In this document: in pieces, positions 1 through 13,700 of the stretch
How positions within the stretch are numbered: the first letter of the stretch is position 1
How the letters are laid out: each line of letters opens with the position of its first letter
Origin: Cenococcum geophilum 1.58
Lineage: Eukaryota; Ascomycota; Dothideomycetes; Gloniales; Gloniaceae
Length of the DNA: 64,000 bases
Assembly: GCA_001692895.1 (NCBI GenBank)
Contig: KV748205.1
Coordinates: 1,550,001-1,614,000 of the forward strand
Reading direction: 5' to 3'
Made by a program: the position numbers and the translations under genes
The notes under the pieces: generated by a model
The model's database searches: none
What the model saw: only the letters and a program-made list of their open reading frames with translations
What the model was told of the DNA's origin: nothing

Positions 1-1086
1 ATAACAATAGGATACTTAAAGAAAGGATTAATAGAATTAGAGCAGCTAAGGTTAAGTTACCCTTAATTAAGCGATTCTTAGGGGAGAAGTTAAAGCTTAA
101 GGGATTCCTTATGTAAATACACTTTAAGGTTATATAGGAAGGAGTTAAACTAGGAACGCCTATAGATTAAGTCGCTTATATAGGATTGTTCTTAATAGGG
201 AGAGTACTTAAGTAGTTTAAGCCTTACCTTATAGAGGTATAGGAGTATAATATAATAACTACTAACTAAGAGGTATAATATATGTTCTTAAGTTAAAACG
301 GGTTTATAGAATAATTAACGCAAATATTTAGAGACCTGAAGGCAACTACTATAGTAAAAAGAAAGCTTTAAAACCTAGTATAGAGAACTTTAGTAATTAA
401 GTATATAACGCAGTTTTAAATATTAGCAATATAAGTTAAATGGAATAATAAGGCGCTTATAGTATAGTATAAACAGGGACTTAAAGTAAAAGTCTAAGAC
501 GTAATTATTCTAATAGAAGATGTGGATACTCTTAGAGATTTAATTAATTAAGTAATTAAGATTAACAATAGGATTTACTAAAGAGAGTAGACTAAGAAGG
601 GTTAGGATAGAGTTCTATAGTTATATAAGGCGTAGGGCACGCATTAATAAAGCTAAAATTAGAAACTATAGTATAGCGCAGAGCTAATAAACCTAAGTAG
701 TACTAAAGAAAACCGGAAATGAAATAAGCGACTATAAAAACCTAGAGGATAAGGATTAAGTAATTAAAGGTTTAAGGAGCAGAGGCTAAACTAGGGATCT
801 TAGTAGCAGAAGATATTTAGGCAGACTCTATAATAAGAAAAATAGTTTAAAGAAGGAGCTTATATAAATTATAGAAAATAGGGTTATTACGTTAAAGACT
901 ATAGAAGTAGGTAGAGTTACTATATAGTAAAAGGAACGAGACTAGTAGAAGATATATATATATAGAGAGATAATAGTATACTATAAGGAACAAAAGAGTA
1001 TTTAATTAAAAGTTTCGCGTTTTATTATAATAACGCATACTAAATTTATAAGGACGCTAAGTATAGCGTAAGCTATTAGCTATAGG
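1..1086 (+). mobile_element. Family A Gypsy gag fragment (A0), host of element B
   Basis: This is the gag part of a family A Ty3/Gypsy element, cut off by the window edge on the left and by the LTR of element B at 1087. It runs collinear with A2 from about 14881 to 15970: the same order of short peptides and the same zinc-knuckle neighbourhood are visible, with differences mostly of C/T and G/A type. It is broken, with many interruptions. Because B sits inside it and another family A copy (A1) sits inside B, this is the oldest family A copy that can be placed in the stack. Confidence 0.85.
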
Positions 1087-1445
1087 TGTTACGGGACACC
1101 TCCGTAACACCTTATATATATCTACCTATTTCTACTAACTTAGTAACTAAAGACCAACTACAAGACGGTAATTTAATAGTAATCTGCGGCAACCTAACGG
1201 CAACTTGCTACATTCTACTATATTCCACTAAGTTCTACTAAGTTTTACTAGGACTACCACCTAAATCCTATTCTGCTCTATATACGTATTAACTAAGCAA
1301 CTAAGTCTATAATATACACCCTTTCTTCCTATTTTCCTACCTTCTTTCCTTATATAACGTCTTAACTTCTTACACAGTTTATATATATAGCTTAATAATA
1401 TCTACCTTGCTATATATTATCGCCGCTTATACTTACTCTATAACA
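1087..1445 (+). repeat. 5' LTR of element B (right edge tentative)
   Basis: It starts TGTTACGG, immediately after collinearity with family A gag ends. The first 23 bp form a hairpin: TGTTACGG, a 7-bp loop, then CCGTAACA. The right edge at TAACA (1441-1445) is the best TG...CA partner before gag, but no second LTR is available to confirm it. The interior holds a run of TTCTACTAAG-like short repeats near 1208-1250. Confidence 0.6.
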
Positions 1446-2756
1446 CTACATTATATTAACTTTTTATACTACCTCCGAAATACAGAACAACCCTAAAGCC
1501 TCTATAACGGCCGCTAGTATTATATCCGCATTCTAAGAATAACTAGTAGAAATATAGAAGTCTTTTATAAACGCCCTTATATAAAACTAAGCCACTTTAA
1601 ATTAATAATAAGCTGAATAAGAAGTATAACACTAGCGATTAATTAAGGACCTCTAAGAAGAAATCCGCACATTTAAGACGCCCATATTAGGGCCTTAAGA
1701 CTAAATACTATCTCTAGAGATAAATACGCGGAACGTAAGCCCTAAACCTATAGTAGCTATCTACCTTAAACTAACTACTATACTAAAACGATCCGAATAA
1801 CTACTAGATCCCCTAGTATTTACTAGTAAATAATAAGAACTTTAATTATTTCTAAGCTAGCTTAAAAATAAGCTAACTAGTAACGCTAACTATTACCTAA
1901 CTAAAGCTAACTAACTCTATTACGCCCTAAGTTAACTAGAAGAAGAGGTAGCTAACCTTATTAAACCTCTTTAGCCAACCTTAGTATAAAGCCTAGTTAT
2001 ACTTCTTAAAGCCTTATATAGTAACCTAAACCGCTAAGCTACTACCTAGAGAAAGATAAACTATATAGCTTAAGAAACGAAAAGTTTCCTAGTATACTTC
2101 TCCAAATTTAACTATTACGTAAGGGAAATAGGCTAGAACAACTCCGTATTAATTAACAGCCTTATTAAATCTCTAAGCCCTAAACTAAAAACCTCCCTAA
2201 TAGGCGTAGACCTACTAGGAGCCCTTAACGCCTATATAAACGTCGTTAATAAACGGTACAATAATATACTACGCCTAATACCGAAACACGCTCCTTAATA
2301 CAATATAATAGCCCTATAAATGTTTATTAAGTTATCTTAGCCTAAACACCCTAACGCTATAGATATTAACACTAGAACCCTAAAGTACGCCCTATTAGGG
2401 TCCCTTAAATAAGAAAGATGTATTAAGCTAGGCCTTTACTTTAAGTACGGAAGTAAGGACTATATCTTAAAATATTATCTTATCCCCTTACCTACGCCCT
2501 AAAACAATTTATAAATGGCTAATACTAGCAACTATTTACCGTATTAATCTTTCGGTTACCGCCCCTAATCTTTACCTAGTTCTAGCCCTATATCTAATAA
2601 GCACTACTTATAAGGGCAAAGCTATAACTAATATTCTATAGAAACCCCTTCCCGCTTACCACTAAAAGGCATATTTTAGAGTTAAGTCACTCTCTAAGAC
2701 AGCTCTACCTTAGGATCTTATTAAACGCTTTAAATATTACAAACTCTAACTCTTAG
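1446..2756 (+). pseudogene. Decayed gag of element B
   Basis: A Gypsy-type gag remnant on the + strand. Long stretches read as alanine- and leucine-rich gag peptide, and a zinc-knuckle-like pattern (GLYFKYGSKDYILKYY as it stands) lies near 2425-2475. The reading continues as protease after A1 at 10794. It is broken by many RIP-type changes. In this family gag packages the element RNA in the cytoplasm. Confidence 0.65.
2752..2756. repeat. Target site duplication CTTAG of A1 (left)
   Basis: The five bases CTTAG directly before the LTR are repeated exactly at 10789-10793 after the right LTR. This fixes both ends of A1 and shows that it inserted by integrase into element B. Confidence 0.9.
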
Positions 2757-3177
2757 TGTAACGGAACCTTGTAGCAAGTACTACGGTAGGTTCGTTATTG
2801 GGCTAGGTATATAGGTGAAGCAAATTAAGTCAATAACGTAATAATAACTGGTAGAGTGGTTGCCTAACAGATTAACTCCAATTATATTCTAAGAATTACT
2901 ATAAGGAAGGAACTATCTAGGTAGGGACTAAGGGTCCTTAAATACACAACCGTACTCCTATAAAATCCTTCTTGTATATAATATATATGTTATACGTGTT
3001 ATACGTACGTTCCCTTTATACATTGCGTACACTACGTACAACATTATATAATTTACTTACTATTCCTTATTATATAGTTCTACCGGTTCTATCCTAGACT
3101 ATACCTATATTAACTAACTAGCTTCTTCTAACTCCTCTCTAAGTAGTCGTAATATTATACTTAAAGCGTCCGTAACA
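2757..3177 (-). repeat. 3' LTR of A1
   Basis: A 421-bp LTR from TGTAACGG to CCGTAACA as read on the + strand. It pairs with 10368-10788. Roughly a tenth of positions differ between the two, by eye all transitions, as expected from RIP rather than ordinary ageing. Confidence 0.93.
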
Positions 3178-3949
3178 CCATCTCCCTCCTCTCTATTTTC
3201 GTCCTTAAAGATTCTAAACATCTCCAAGTTGTTTACTAGAGGTGTAATATCCGTCTAATTAATTTGGTTAACATTATTACTTATTATATCTTCTAAGGTT
3301 TCTAAATCTCCTTCTTCTTCGCAAGCGCAGCGTCGTGCTCGCACTATTACTAGCATACTATCGCTTAGTAAGATTATACTATCTCCGTATTCTTGTTATG
3401 CGAAAGAGGGGTTAGTTTATATTACGTTAGTAAGTCCTTCCTCCTAACAACCCTTTTTGTATTTAGAGTGCACTAAAACAAATATTCGTTTGTCCTATAA
3501 CGTTTGCTTTATCTCTAACGCTAAATATACGCGTCCTATTTTTCTTAATAGTCTTTAAGTTCCCTAAGTAATTTGTTATAGGGTCTCGCGTTTAGACTAC
3601 TGCTGCAAAACTTAATAGTAAACTATCTTAGGCTCTTACTAAGCTTAAACGTTCTTATAATACGGAACAGAAGGCCCTAAATACTTATATCGTAGCGTCT
3701 ACCCGTCTTCTTCATCTTAAGAAAGTGCGTAAGAAGGTCTATTTTAAGGAGTGGAAACTTATAAAACAAGGTCTACAGGAACTAGGTAATAAGAGAACTA
3801 ACTCTCTTCCTATAGTAAAGAGAATAACTCTAAGTAGTTTAGCAGTCGCTCTTCCTAGGTCCCCCTTAGGTGACTTATTCTTTAACAATCCTTCTTTATT
3901 AATGTTACCTAACCTATTTTCTTCCGATACTCCTATACCTTTCCTATAG
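3178..3949 (+). pseudogene. Antisense accessory ORF region of family A (A1 copy)
   Basis: Open frames run on the strand opposite gag-pol, from the 3' LTR to just short of the chromodomain, so they would be transcribed out of the LTR and converge with pol. The 74-codon stretch from 3725 to 3949 is uninterrupted and contains KKVYFKEWKLIKQGLQEL, a basic, helix-prone segment, then a proline-rich end (SSDTPIPFL). Upstream lie serine-rich peptide and several cysteines (for example ECTKTNIR and SRLDYCC), in more than one frame. A2 and A3 give the same peptides on the same strand. I infer a Cys-containing N-terminal part and a helical C-terminal part. It is not identified with a named family; function unknown. 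Confidence 0.5.
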
Positions 3950-3959
3950 CATTCTTTAA

Positions 3960-6900
3960 ATTCTCTAGTAGCTTCTAGGTAGTCTTATTATAGCCTATCC
4001 ACTTAACCTTATACTATATTTTATTATTAATGTCCTTATAACTAACAATCTTTAAAACTTACTATTTATCTTCTTCCTACCCTTTATACGTGTCTGCCTT
4101 ATAGACTAGTGGCTTAATATTCCTATATACTAGCTCTAGCATTATAATATACTATACTAGGTAGATTTTTATTTTAACTAGTAGGTTTAACTTAAACATA
4201 ACCGGTAAAATCCTCTTTATAATTTTGAAAGGTCCTAGTCTAACGTAATCCAACTTCTTACTTAGTTGTTAACTCTTAAAATTTTTATATAGTAGCTATA
4301 CTTTATCTCCCTCCTTAAGATCTAGTCCCTTAGATCTCTTAGCATTATAGTATTTCTTTATTCTCTACTATATTACCTTAGCTATCTCTATAAGGTCTAT
4401 ATAAAGATTTATTAAAGTCTCTATTCTTTACTTAGCTCTGTTACTTATCTTCTTTACTTAACGTGGCGATAATAATATTCTTGGCTTATATCCATAATTC
4501 GCCTTAAATGGTAACGTGCCCATTCCTTCTTATAGTGTTATATTATATATAAACTATATAACTAGTAATAGCGATGCCTAATTATTCTGTGCATAATTAA
4601 TATAGTGCCTTAGATACTGCTCTAGTATCTAGTTTAATCTTTCTATTTAACCGTCTGTCTGCGGATAATATATAGTNGAAGTTACTGCTTAAACTCCTTG
4701 CTCTACTAAGAATACTTCCTAAAATACTACTATAAATCTTAGATCTCTATCTAATATAATCTTGCTTAGTGCTCTATATCTTATAAACACTTCTTTAATA
4801 TAGATTCTAGCAATATCTTCTACTAAGATTTCTTCTATATAGGCTATAAAGTATCCCCACTTCGTAAGCTTGTCTACTATTACTAAGATTATATTATAAT
4901 CTTATCTGGTAATAGGGTCTCTTAATTTTAGCAACTTAATAATAAAGTCCCATAATATGACCTCCTATGGTCTCTCTAGTATTTTAATAGGTTGTAGCCC
5001 TCTATATGGCTTATACCTTATTAGTTTATTTCTTTAGCAATCTAGACACTCCTTAGTAACCTTCCTAGCTATCCTTTAGATTCCGTCAATAATATACTCC
5101 TCCTAGAGTCTTAACACTAAGCCCGTAGCTCCGTTATATCCTTAAGTTAGCCCTTTATAGAAATCTTCTATAAATTATTCTGCTATACTTCTTAGGATAT
5201 ACTTTGCTTCTCGGTTTTCGTATATATCCGACTATAGATCTTCTAGTTATACTTCTAGAATTCTTTATACCTAAAAGCTTCCTAGTATCTCGTAGACTTT
5301 CTCTAACTTATCCTCCTAAGTTACTATAATCTTTAGATAATTATACCTAATTAATCCATCTATATCCTTTCGTAGTAAAGCCCCTAATGGCTTTTTATTA
5401 TTCTATAGTTTGGCCTTTCTACTTAGAGCATCTGCTCGTACATTCTCCGTACCCTTAGTATACTAAATCTTAAAATAGTATTTTATAAGCATCTCTGCCT
5501 ATCTAACCTATCTTTAGTTAAGTTCCTTTATTGTTAGGAATCCTGTTAGGTTCTTATAGTCTATCTTAACTATAAATGGTTTCTCTATACCTTATAAGAA
5601 TGCTCTCTATTTCTTTAATGCTGTAACTATACCTAATAACTCCTTATTATAGATGTTATAGTTTAGTTCTAGTGGTGTTATCTTTTAACTATAGTATGTT
5701 ACTAGATGCCATCTATCTAGATGCTTTTATATAAAGTATACTCCTAGTGTAAAGTCTAATATATCTATCTCTACAACCGTTTCTAGTTCTAGTTAATAGA
5801 TCTTAAAAACTGGCTCCTAAGTAAACAACCTTTTAACTTCCTTAAACAGTTCTTATTGTTCCTTTCCCTATACCTATAATTATTCTTTCTTTATTAACCG
5901 CGTAAATGGCTTAATATCCTTTAACCATTACGCTATAAACCTTCTGCAGTAATTGTAAAACCCTAGAAACGATCTTAACTATATAACGTTCTCTAGTTCT
6001 TACCAATTCGCTATAGCCTTAATCTTCTTTAGATCTATGCTAAGTTGGCCTAGTTTAATAATAAATCTAACAAAATCGGTCTTCCTGGTAAAGAACTTGC
6101 ATTTCTTAATTACTACTAGCATTTATTCTTCCTATAGTCTCTCTAAGACCTATTTAATGTATTTTCCATGTTCTTTCTTAGTTATTAAGTAGATGATAAT
6201 ATCGTTAAGATATACCATAACAAATTAATTTAAGTATTCTCTTAATATATTGTTAATTTGCTTCTAAAACGTTACTAATGCATTTATAAGCCTAAATTGC
6301 ATAACTAATAGTTTATATAGTCCTTCTTTTGACCTAAAGGCTGCCTTCTATTTGTCGCCTTTTTTAATCCTAATCTAATAGTACGCCTATCTTAGATCTA
6401 TCTTCGTAAAGATTTACGCATTGCCTATTCTATCTTAAATCTCGCTAATTAAGGGTAAAGGATATCTATCCTTCCTAGTAATGCTGTTTAACTGTCTATA
6501 GTTAATACATAGCCTTAGTTTGCTATTTTTCTTTAGTACGAACAGTACTGGATAACCTGCTAATGACTATAATGGTCTAATGTATCCCTTTTATAAGCTT
6601 TCTTAGATAAACTCTTTAAGTGCTCTACCTTTCTCTTTAGTAAGCTTATAGATTAGAAAGAACCTTAGACTTATTCCTAGTTCTAATTCTATCTTATAGT
6701 CCCATACTATATACTCTAACAGCTTTTTACTTTTTAGTAACTATAGTTTTTTGCCGTACTTATGGTATCTCTTTGGTACATAACTTAGTCCTTTCTCTGT
6801 TTCCTTATAGATTGCTCCTACTTAGTACTATACTAACTTGGCTTATTATTATATTTTATGGCATTAAGTATCTCTAATATTGACCTAACCTGTAATCTAA

Positions 6901-9900
6901 TTGATCTTTAGATTATATTCCTATAACTAAGGCATTCCTAATACTGCCTTATTATTCCCTAATAGTAATATATTAAAAGACATCTTAANNNNTCTTNCTT
7001 TAATNGTTANCTNAANNNGTCCTATTTTAAGATTAATAATGCCTCCTCTATAGGCTATCGGATCTCCTACAATTATTACTAATAGGTAAGAATGTTCCTT
7101 CTATCTGTATAGTAACCCCATTCTTTTAACTACTATTAGCGAGATATAGTTCCTTATTACTCTACTATCTATTAATGCCTTAAACTGTTAATCTTACTAC
7201 TTAACTTATAAATTTAGGTGTTGTCCTTAAATTCCTTTAAGGGTTTAAGGCTCTACCACTAGTTCCCTCTAGTCTTATAGGCCTCTACTTTTCCCAACTA
7301 TTAGCTGCTTAATCCTATTTATACTTAGTCCAACTTAGGCTAATACTTAGTTCGCTTTTTATCTTTAATATACCATAAATAGGTGTTTTCTAGATATTCC
7401 CACCACTGTTGTCTATCTAGGTATTCTTCCGTAAGGAATCTTCCTAGTTAAAGTATTAAGTCCCCTTATTCTTAAACTTTTATAAGGTACTAACTATATA
7501 TATACTTAGCGTTTTAATATTTCGCCTTGTCCGTCATCCAATACATTCTTATTAGATACTTTTAATTTTTATTTTTAGGTGCTCTATATATGTTACACAC
7601 ATTATCCACGTATACTATCCACGATAGTGTATAATGTGCTTAGTGTTTTAGGTTAACTCTTAGCTCGTCTTTATTCTTAAGTTTAAACCTTTCTTGTGTT
7701 AATCTAAGCGTCGCAACTTTATTTATAGGTACTAAGATTTATCTTTTGCTTCTCTAGTCCTCTAATTGCTCCTTTAGATCTTTTAATGTTATAATTAAGG
7801 CTCCCTTAATATAAGTTATAGCCTTCTCTATAATCGGGTGGTTTTGGATAACTTTTTCGTCTAACTACATATAGAATCTTCCTACTCGTTATTATGCCTT
7901 TACCTATACTACCTTTAGTACAGCTGCTTAAGTATATACGGCGTATCTATAAAAAAGTATCTCTTTATTATTACGTCGTGATAGCCCTTTATATGTTATT
8001 CCTTGAACCTAGTTAGAATCCCTAAATCCTCTTCTTGTTCCAGTTTAGTAAGCCACTTAGCTCTTAGTATGCCTACTTTCGGCCTATTAGTAATTCTTTG
8101 TACTAGCGCTCTATCCTTTATACGTCCTAATATGCTAGATCTCTTATCTAGTTTCTATTCTTGCTATAAGGTAATTCTTGCTCTAAATTCCTCTATAGTT
8201 TCTTTTCTTTTATATCTTACGAGTAGATCCTTAAAGTCTTTATACTTCTTAATCTTAGTATTAAACTTTTAATCTTTAGGCTAAATACTACGTTTACCTA
8301 GTAAGTCTTCTAGGTCTATATATTGGTCTCCTAGTTTAACTACTATTTATATTGCAGATTCTCTAATCTATAAAGAAGCTCCTTACCTCTTACCTATAGG
8401 TGTCCTCATTTATACTCCAAATTCTTAGTCCCTTAGATTCTTTAATCCTAAGCTTGCTTCTAGCTTAAGCTTAGCTCCTGCCTTAGTTTAACTAAGCGTC
8501 TATAGTGTTCTTATCTCGTCTTAAGAGTCTTAAATCTCACTTATCTCGTCTTAAGAATCTTATACCTGTGGGAAACTCTATCCCAAGCTTATTTGTATAT
8601 TTCTAAACTAAGCTGCTACCCTACTCCATTGGTTTTCGTCCGTTATAGGTCCTTAGGTATACCTTATCTCATTTTAAGAATCTTAGTCATCTATTATCTC
8701 ATCTTAAAAATCTTAAGCCTATGGCCTTTTGCCTTTATCGAGTAGTAAGCTAGCACTAGCAGTTATCTGCTTACTTAATCGCTTTTAAATATTACTCCTT
8801 CCGTCTTATAAAGCAATAGATGCCGTATCTAACGGTATTATAATACCCGTTACTAAACCTTGCTTTATAGCGGTCTCAGTCTTTACTTCTATCGCGTTAT
8901 TAAGGTTTAGATACCCCTAGTTAGTTCTTTTACTATCCTTGTCGCTATTAATTAATAAATACTCTAACTCCATTGTTATTATTACTAATTATTATCCGCA
9001 CGTTACTGTAATATTTTAATCTAGCTCGTAGAGTTAATCTTATTCTTTATCTAACTCTTAAGTCCCTTTAAGTCCTCTTAACTCTAGTTCTTATAGCTAA
9101 TAGCTTGCGCCGTACTTAGCGTCTTTATAAATTTGGTATATGTTGTTATAATAGAACACAAAACTTCTAATTAAACACTCTTTTATTTCTTGCAGTATAC
9201 TATTATCCCTCTATACGTATATATCTTCTACTATTAGTCTAGTTCCCTTTATTATATAGTAACTTTAACTATTTTTATAATCCCTTATAAAATAACCTTG
9301 TTTCCTATAATTTATATAAGCTCTATCTCTAAACTATTAACTCTATTATGGAGTCCGCCTAAACATCTTCTGCTATTAAGATCCCTAGTTTAGCCTATAC
9401 TCCTTAGTCCTATAATTACTAAATCCTTAACCTCTAGGTTTCCATAGTTTCTTACTCTATCTCTTATAGGCTTCTTTGGTACCGCTTAGGTCTATTAGCT
9501 CTACGCCATACTATAGTTTCTAACTTAGCTTTTATTGTTGCGTATTTTGCGCCTTATATAACTATAAAACTCTATCCTAACCTCTCTTAGTCTGTTCCCT
9601 TTAGAAGATCCTATTATTAATTTTTATCGCTTAACCTATTAATTCCCTTAGGGTGTCCGTATCTTCTATTAGAATAATTACATCCTAGACTTTAGCCTTA
9701 AGTCCCTATTTATACTGTGCTATAAGCGCCCTATTATTCTACTTAACTTAGGTAGCTAGCGTTTAGAACTGCGTTATATACTTAATTGCTAAGGTTCGTT
9801 ACGTAATGTCTTAGAGTTTTTTTTCCGCCATAGTTACTGCCTCTAGATCTCCAAATATTTATATAAGTTGCTCTACAAACCCGTTCTAGCTTAAGAACAT

Positions 9901-10340
9901 AAACCGTACTTCCTAGTTCGTTATTGTTATTCCGTTTACTTATATCTCTATAAGGTAAGGCTTAAACTATTTAAGTGCCCTTCCTAATAAGAACAATCCT
10001 GCATACGCTATTTAATCTATAGGTATCACCAGCTTTACTCCCTCTTGCGTAACCTTAAAATGTATTTACATAAAAAATCCTTTAAGCTTTAATCTTTCCC
10101 CTAAGAATCTCTCGATTAAAGGTAACTTAACCTTTACTACCCTTATTCCGTTAATTCTTTATTTAAGTGCCGTATTGTTCTCTATTAACTAGTTAACTAT
10201 CTTCTATAGTTGTCTAACCGTTACAGGTTGCTATAAGTTAGTATCTACTATACTAGTATCACCTTCTAACCTTAAAGTAGTTGCCGCCGTTAATGGCGTT
10301 ATAGTGGCTGCTTTTAGTGGCATGTTGTTTAACTTCTATA
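3960..10340 (-). pseudogene. Decayed gag-pol of A1
   Basis: Gag, retropepsin-like protease, reverse transcriptase, RNase H, integrase and chromodomain follow in that order on the minus strand. Family membership is clear from collinearity with A2, where the RT motif region (YLNDIIIY near 18765) and the chromodomain motif (YKVK...GY near 20960) can be read directly. All domains are interrupted many times. In life the polyprotein would copy element RNA into DNA and integrate it; a chromodomain on the integrase typically steers insertion to methylated-histone heterochromatin, which fits this repeat-rich setting. Confidence 0.8.
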
Positions 10341-10367
10341 TTTATTACTGTAACTAGGTAGTAATTA

Positions 10368-10788
10368 TATAACGGAATTTTATAGCAAGTACTACGGTGG
10401 GTTCGTTATTGGGCTAGGTATATAGGTAAAGTAAATTAAGTTAACAACGTAATAATAACTGGTGGAGTGGTTGCCCAATAGATTAACTCTAATTATATTC
10501 TAAGAATTACTATAAGGAAGGAACTATCTAGGTAGGGACTAAGGGTCCTTAAATACACAACTATACTCCTATAAAATCCTTCTTATACGTAATATACGTG
10601 TTATACATATTATATATACGTTCCCTTTATATATTGCGTACACTGCGTACAACATTATATAACTTGCTTACCATTCCTCGTTATATAGTTCTACCGGTTC
10701 TATCCTAGACCATGCCTATATTAACCAACTAGCTTCTTCCAACTCCTCTCTAAGTAGTCGTAATATCGTACTTAAAGCGTCCGTAATA
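10368..10788 (-). repeat. 5' LTR of A1
   Basis: A 421-bp partner of 2757-3177, followed by the target duplication CTTAG. No obvious tRNA-primed binding site (a TGG start) lies next to it on the element strand; the adjoining sequence, read in the element sense, is ATTACTACCTAGTTAC. Confidence 0.93.
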
Positions 10789-10793
10789 CTTAG

Positions 10794-13700
10794 GATTATA
10801 GCATAACTATTAACTATTGTCTTTAGCAGAATAATTAATAGGCTAATATTTAAATCCTAATTAATACAGGAGCTAGTAGTATAGAATTTATTAATAAGAT
10901 CTTTATATAAGATAATAGTTTTACCCTAATCCCCCTTAACTAGTATATTAACGTATTTAGATTTAATAGCAAATATACGGTCTTAGGCTAAATTACCTAT
11001 ATAGTATACCTAAGACTCTAATACCTAAACTATAAAGAACTAATTAAGCTTTTTATTACTACCTTAAGTCACTTAGTAATCCTTAAATAACCCTAGATAA
11101 AGCTATATAAGGTAACTATTAATTAAAACAACCTTAAGCTTCTATTTACCGCCTCCTGTTATAAGCAGAAGTGCCTTATAATATACTGTCCTAACCCTAA
11201 ACTAAAATTTAGGAAATCTACTAGATTCTACTAGCACAAGAATTCCACCAAATTCCACTAATATAAGAATTTCACCGACATCCACTAAGGATCTAAAAAC
11301 TCTACTAAATTCTATAAGTTATTACTAAGCACTACACCGCCCCAAGCTAAGTAGAAGCTTAAGCTTAATATACAAAAATACCAGAAGGACTGGTATTCTA
11401 CTATAAAAAGGATTCTTAAAGAACCCGAACCTAAATCTAATACTAACTCCGTACCTAATACCGAACCTAAACTTAAATAAGAAACTATAGACAATCCGAG
11501 CGAGCTCGGCACCCTAAATATCCGCATAATTAGAGCTACCCCGCTAGCGTAACTTACTAAGAAACCCAAATATATAATCTTCGCTGTTACTATAGCTGAT
11601 ATTAAAAAGGCCTTAGCACTAAAGAAGCACACTGACCCTGCTATAAAGATACTAGTAGAGTACTATAACCGCCTAGAGGTATTTTTATAAAAGGAAGCCG
11701 ATAAGCTATTAGAACACCAATTGTATAACTATAAGATTATACTTAAGAAGGAAAGTAGCCTAGATTTAGACCCCTATACGGGATATCCTAAAACGAACTC
11801 TAAGTGCTTTAAAAGTATTTAGATAAGAACCTAAGTAAAGGACTTATTAAAGCAAGCTTATTGCCTATAGCCGTATTAGTAATCTTCGTTAAGAAACCTA
11901 GCAGCGGTCTACGCTTCTATATAGACTACTAAGCTCTTAACGCCGTTACCGTTAAGAACTAATATCTAATTCTGTTAATATAGGAGACACTAAACTAATT
12001 AAGTAAGGCTCGCTACTATATAAAGCTTAATATTATCTCTGCATTTAACCGCCTCTATATAGCAAAAGGAGATAAATAGCTTACTGTATTTCGTACTTAG
12101 TATAGATTATTTAAATACTTAGTGACGCTATTTAGCCTTATAAATGCTCCGAGCTCGTTTTAACATTATATAAATAACACCCTATATCCCTACCTAGACA
12201 TCTTCTATACTACTTATATTAATAACATCCTAATATACAGTAATAACCTAACTAAATATCGGAAATATGTTAACCTTATCCTATAAGCCCTATATAAAGC
12301 TAGTTTATAATTAAATATAGATAAATGCAAGTTCTATAAAACGGAAGTCTTATACCTTAAACTCCTTATTTTTATAAACGGTATATAAATAGACTTAAAG
12401 AAAGTTAAAGCAATTATAAACTAGTAAGAACCTAAGAATATTAAGGATATAAGAGCCTTTATAGGATTTACTAATTTCTACTAACAGTTTATTAATAACT
12501 TCTCTGCCCTAATCTTACCCCTTATTGCTTTAACCCAAAAGAATAAAGCTTTTATCTTCGATAAGGAATATAAAAAGGCCTTTACTTATCTAAAATTTAT
12601 ATTTACTACTACACCTATACTCTAATACTTTAATTTAGAATAAATAAGTGTTATAGAAGCCAACTCATCTAATTACATTATTAGAGGTATTCTGTCTTAA
12701 TATAATAAAGAAGGAGTATTATACCCCATAGCATACTTCTTAAAATAACTAAACCCTGCTAAATATAATTACGAGATCTACAATAAAGAATTGCTAGCTA
12801 TTATTAGATGCTTTAAGCAATAGTAACCTAAACTAGAAGGCGCCGGATTTCTAATTAAGGTCCTTAGCGACTATAAAAACCTATAGTACTTCACAACTAT
12901 AAAATAGCTAAGTTATTATTAGGCCCGCTAGTTAGAATATCTATTACGCTTCCGATTCTTAATTATATACCGCCTAGGCGTCTAAGGTTAGAAGCCTAAT
13001 ACCCTAACTTAACGCTTATAAGACGCGCCAGCCCTAAAAGAAGCGCGCTCTTACTAAAATTAGACCCTACTTCGCCCTAAACTATTTAACCCTCCTACTG
13101 AAGACCTTATAGTACACGTCCTTAAAATAACTAATTAACTAATTAAATAGATTATAGTTAACAAATATCTAAATAATGAGTTTATCTAAGAAACGCTTAA
13201 GCTAATTTAAGATGGCGTTAGACGCTCTAAAAAGATTTCTTTAAGTAAATGCGAAGCTTATAGAAACCGCTTATATTACTAAAACCGTCTAGTTATCCCT
13301 AATTATAATAAGCTTAAGCTTAAGCTCCTTAAACACGTATACGATCTACCTATCGCCAGCTACCCGGGCTAAGGAAAGACCCTAAAACTACTTTAATGGG
13401 AGTATTACTGGCCGAATATATATAATATAACACGAAGGTATATCTCTAGCTGCCATACTTACCGACGAACTAAAGGCTTGCATAAGACGTATAACGGTCT
13501 TTTAAAGCCGCTACCTATTCTAGACCGAAGATAGAAGGATATCTTAATTAACTTTATTATTAACCTCCCTAAAAGTAGAGACTGTACGAACATTATAATA
13601 GTTATAGACCGACTATCTAAGATAAAATACTTAATCGCCTATCCTAATATATTAACGCCTGCCGTTGCCTAACTATTCTTAGATTATATATAGAAACTCT

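Larger units (their letters stand above)
2757..10788 (-). mobile_element. Family A Gypsy element A1, full length, broken
   Basis: A complete 8032-bp copy of the family A chromovirus in minus orientation, inserted in element B with the 5-bp duplication CTTAG at 2752-2756 and 10789-10793. Two 421-bp LTRs enclose, reading leftward from 10367, gag, protease (near 7170), RT (about 6250-6650), RNase H, integrase (about 4300-5250) and a chromodomain (about 3990-4110). A purine-rich tract lies next to the left LTR. All coding parts are broken many times. Ambiguous bases occur at 4677 and 6989-7018. Confidence 0.92.

Noticed and set aside
8003-8272. Plus-strand open frame of 89 codons in A1
   Set aside because: It lies opposite the gag-pol strand of A1, and I found no matching frame in A2 or A3, unlike the antisense region at 3178-3949.
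10341-10367. Primer binding site of family A
   Set aside because: The leader next to the LTR (ATTACTACCTAGTTAC in element sense) does not start with TGG and matches no tRNA end that I know; priming mode left open.
11312-11632. Minus-strand open frame of 106 codons, membrane-like
   Set aside because: It is the opposite strand of the pre-RT region of element B, whose plus-strand reading (ADIKKALALKKHTDPA) matches Gypsy pol. Hydrophobicity comes from the AT-rich complement.
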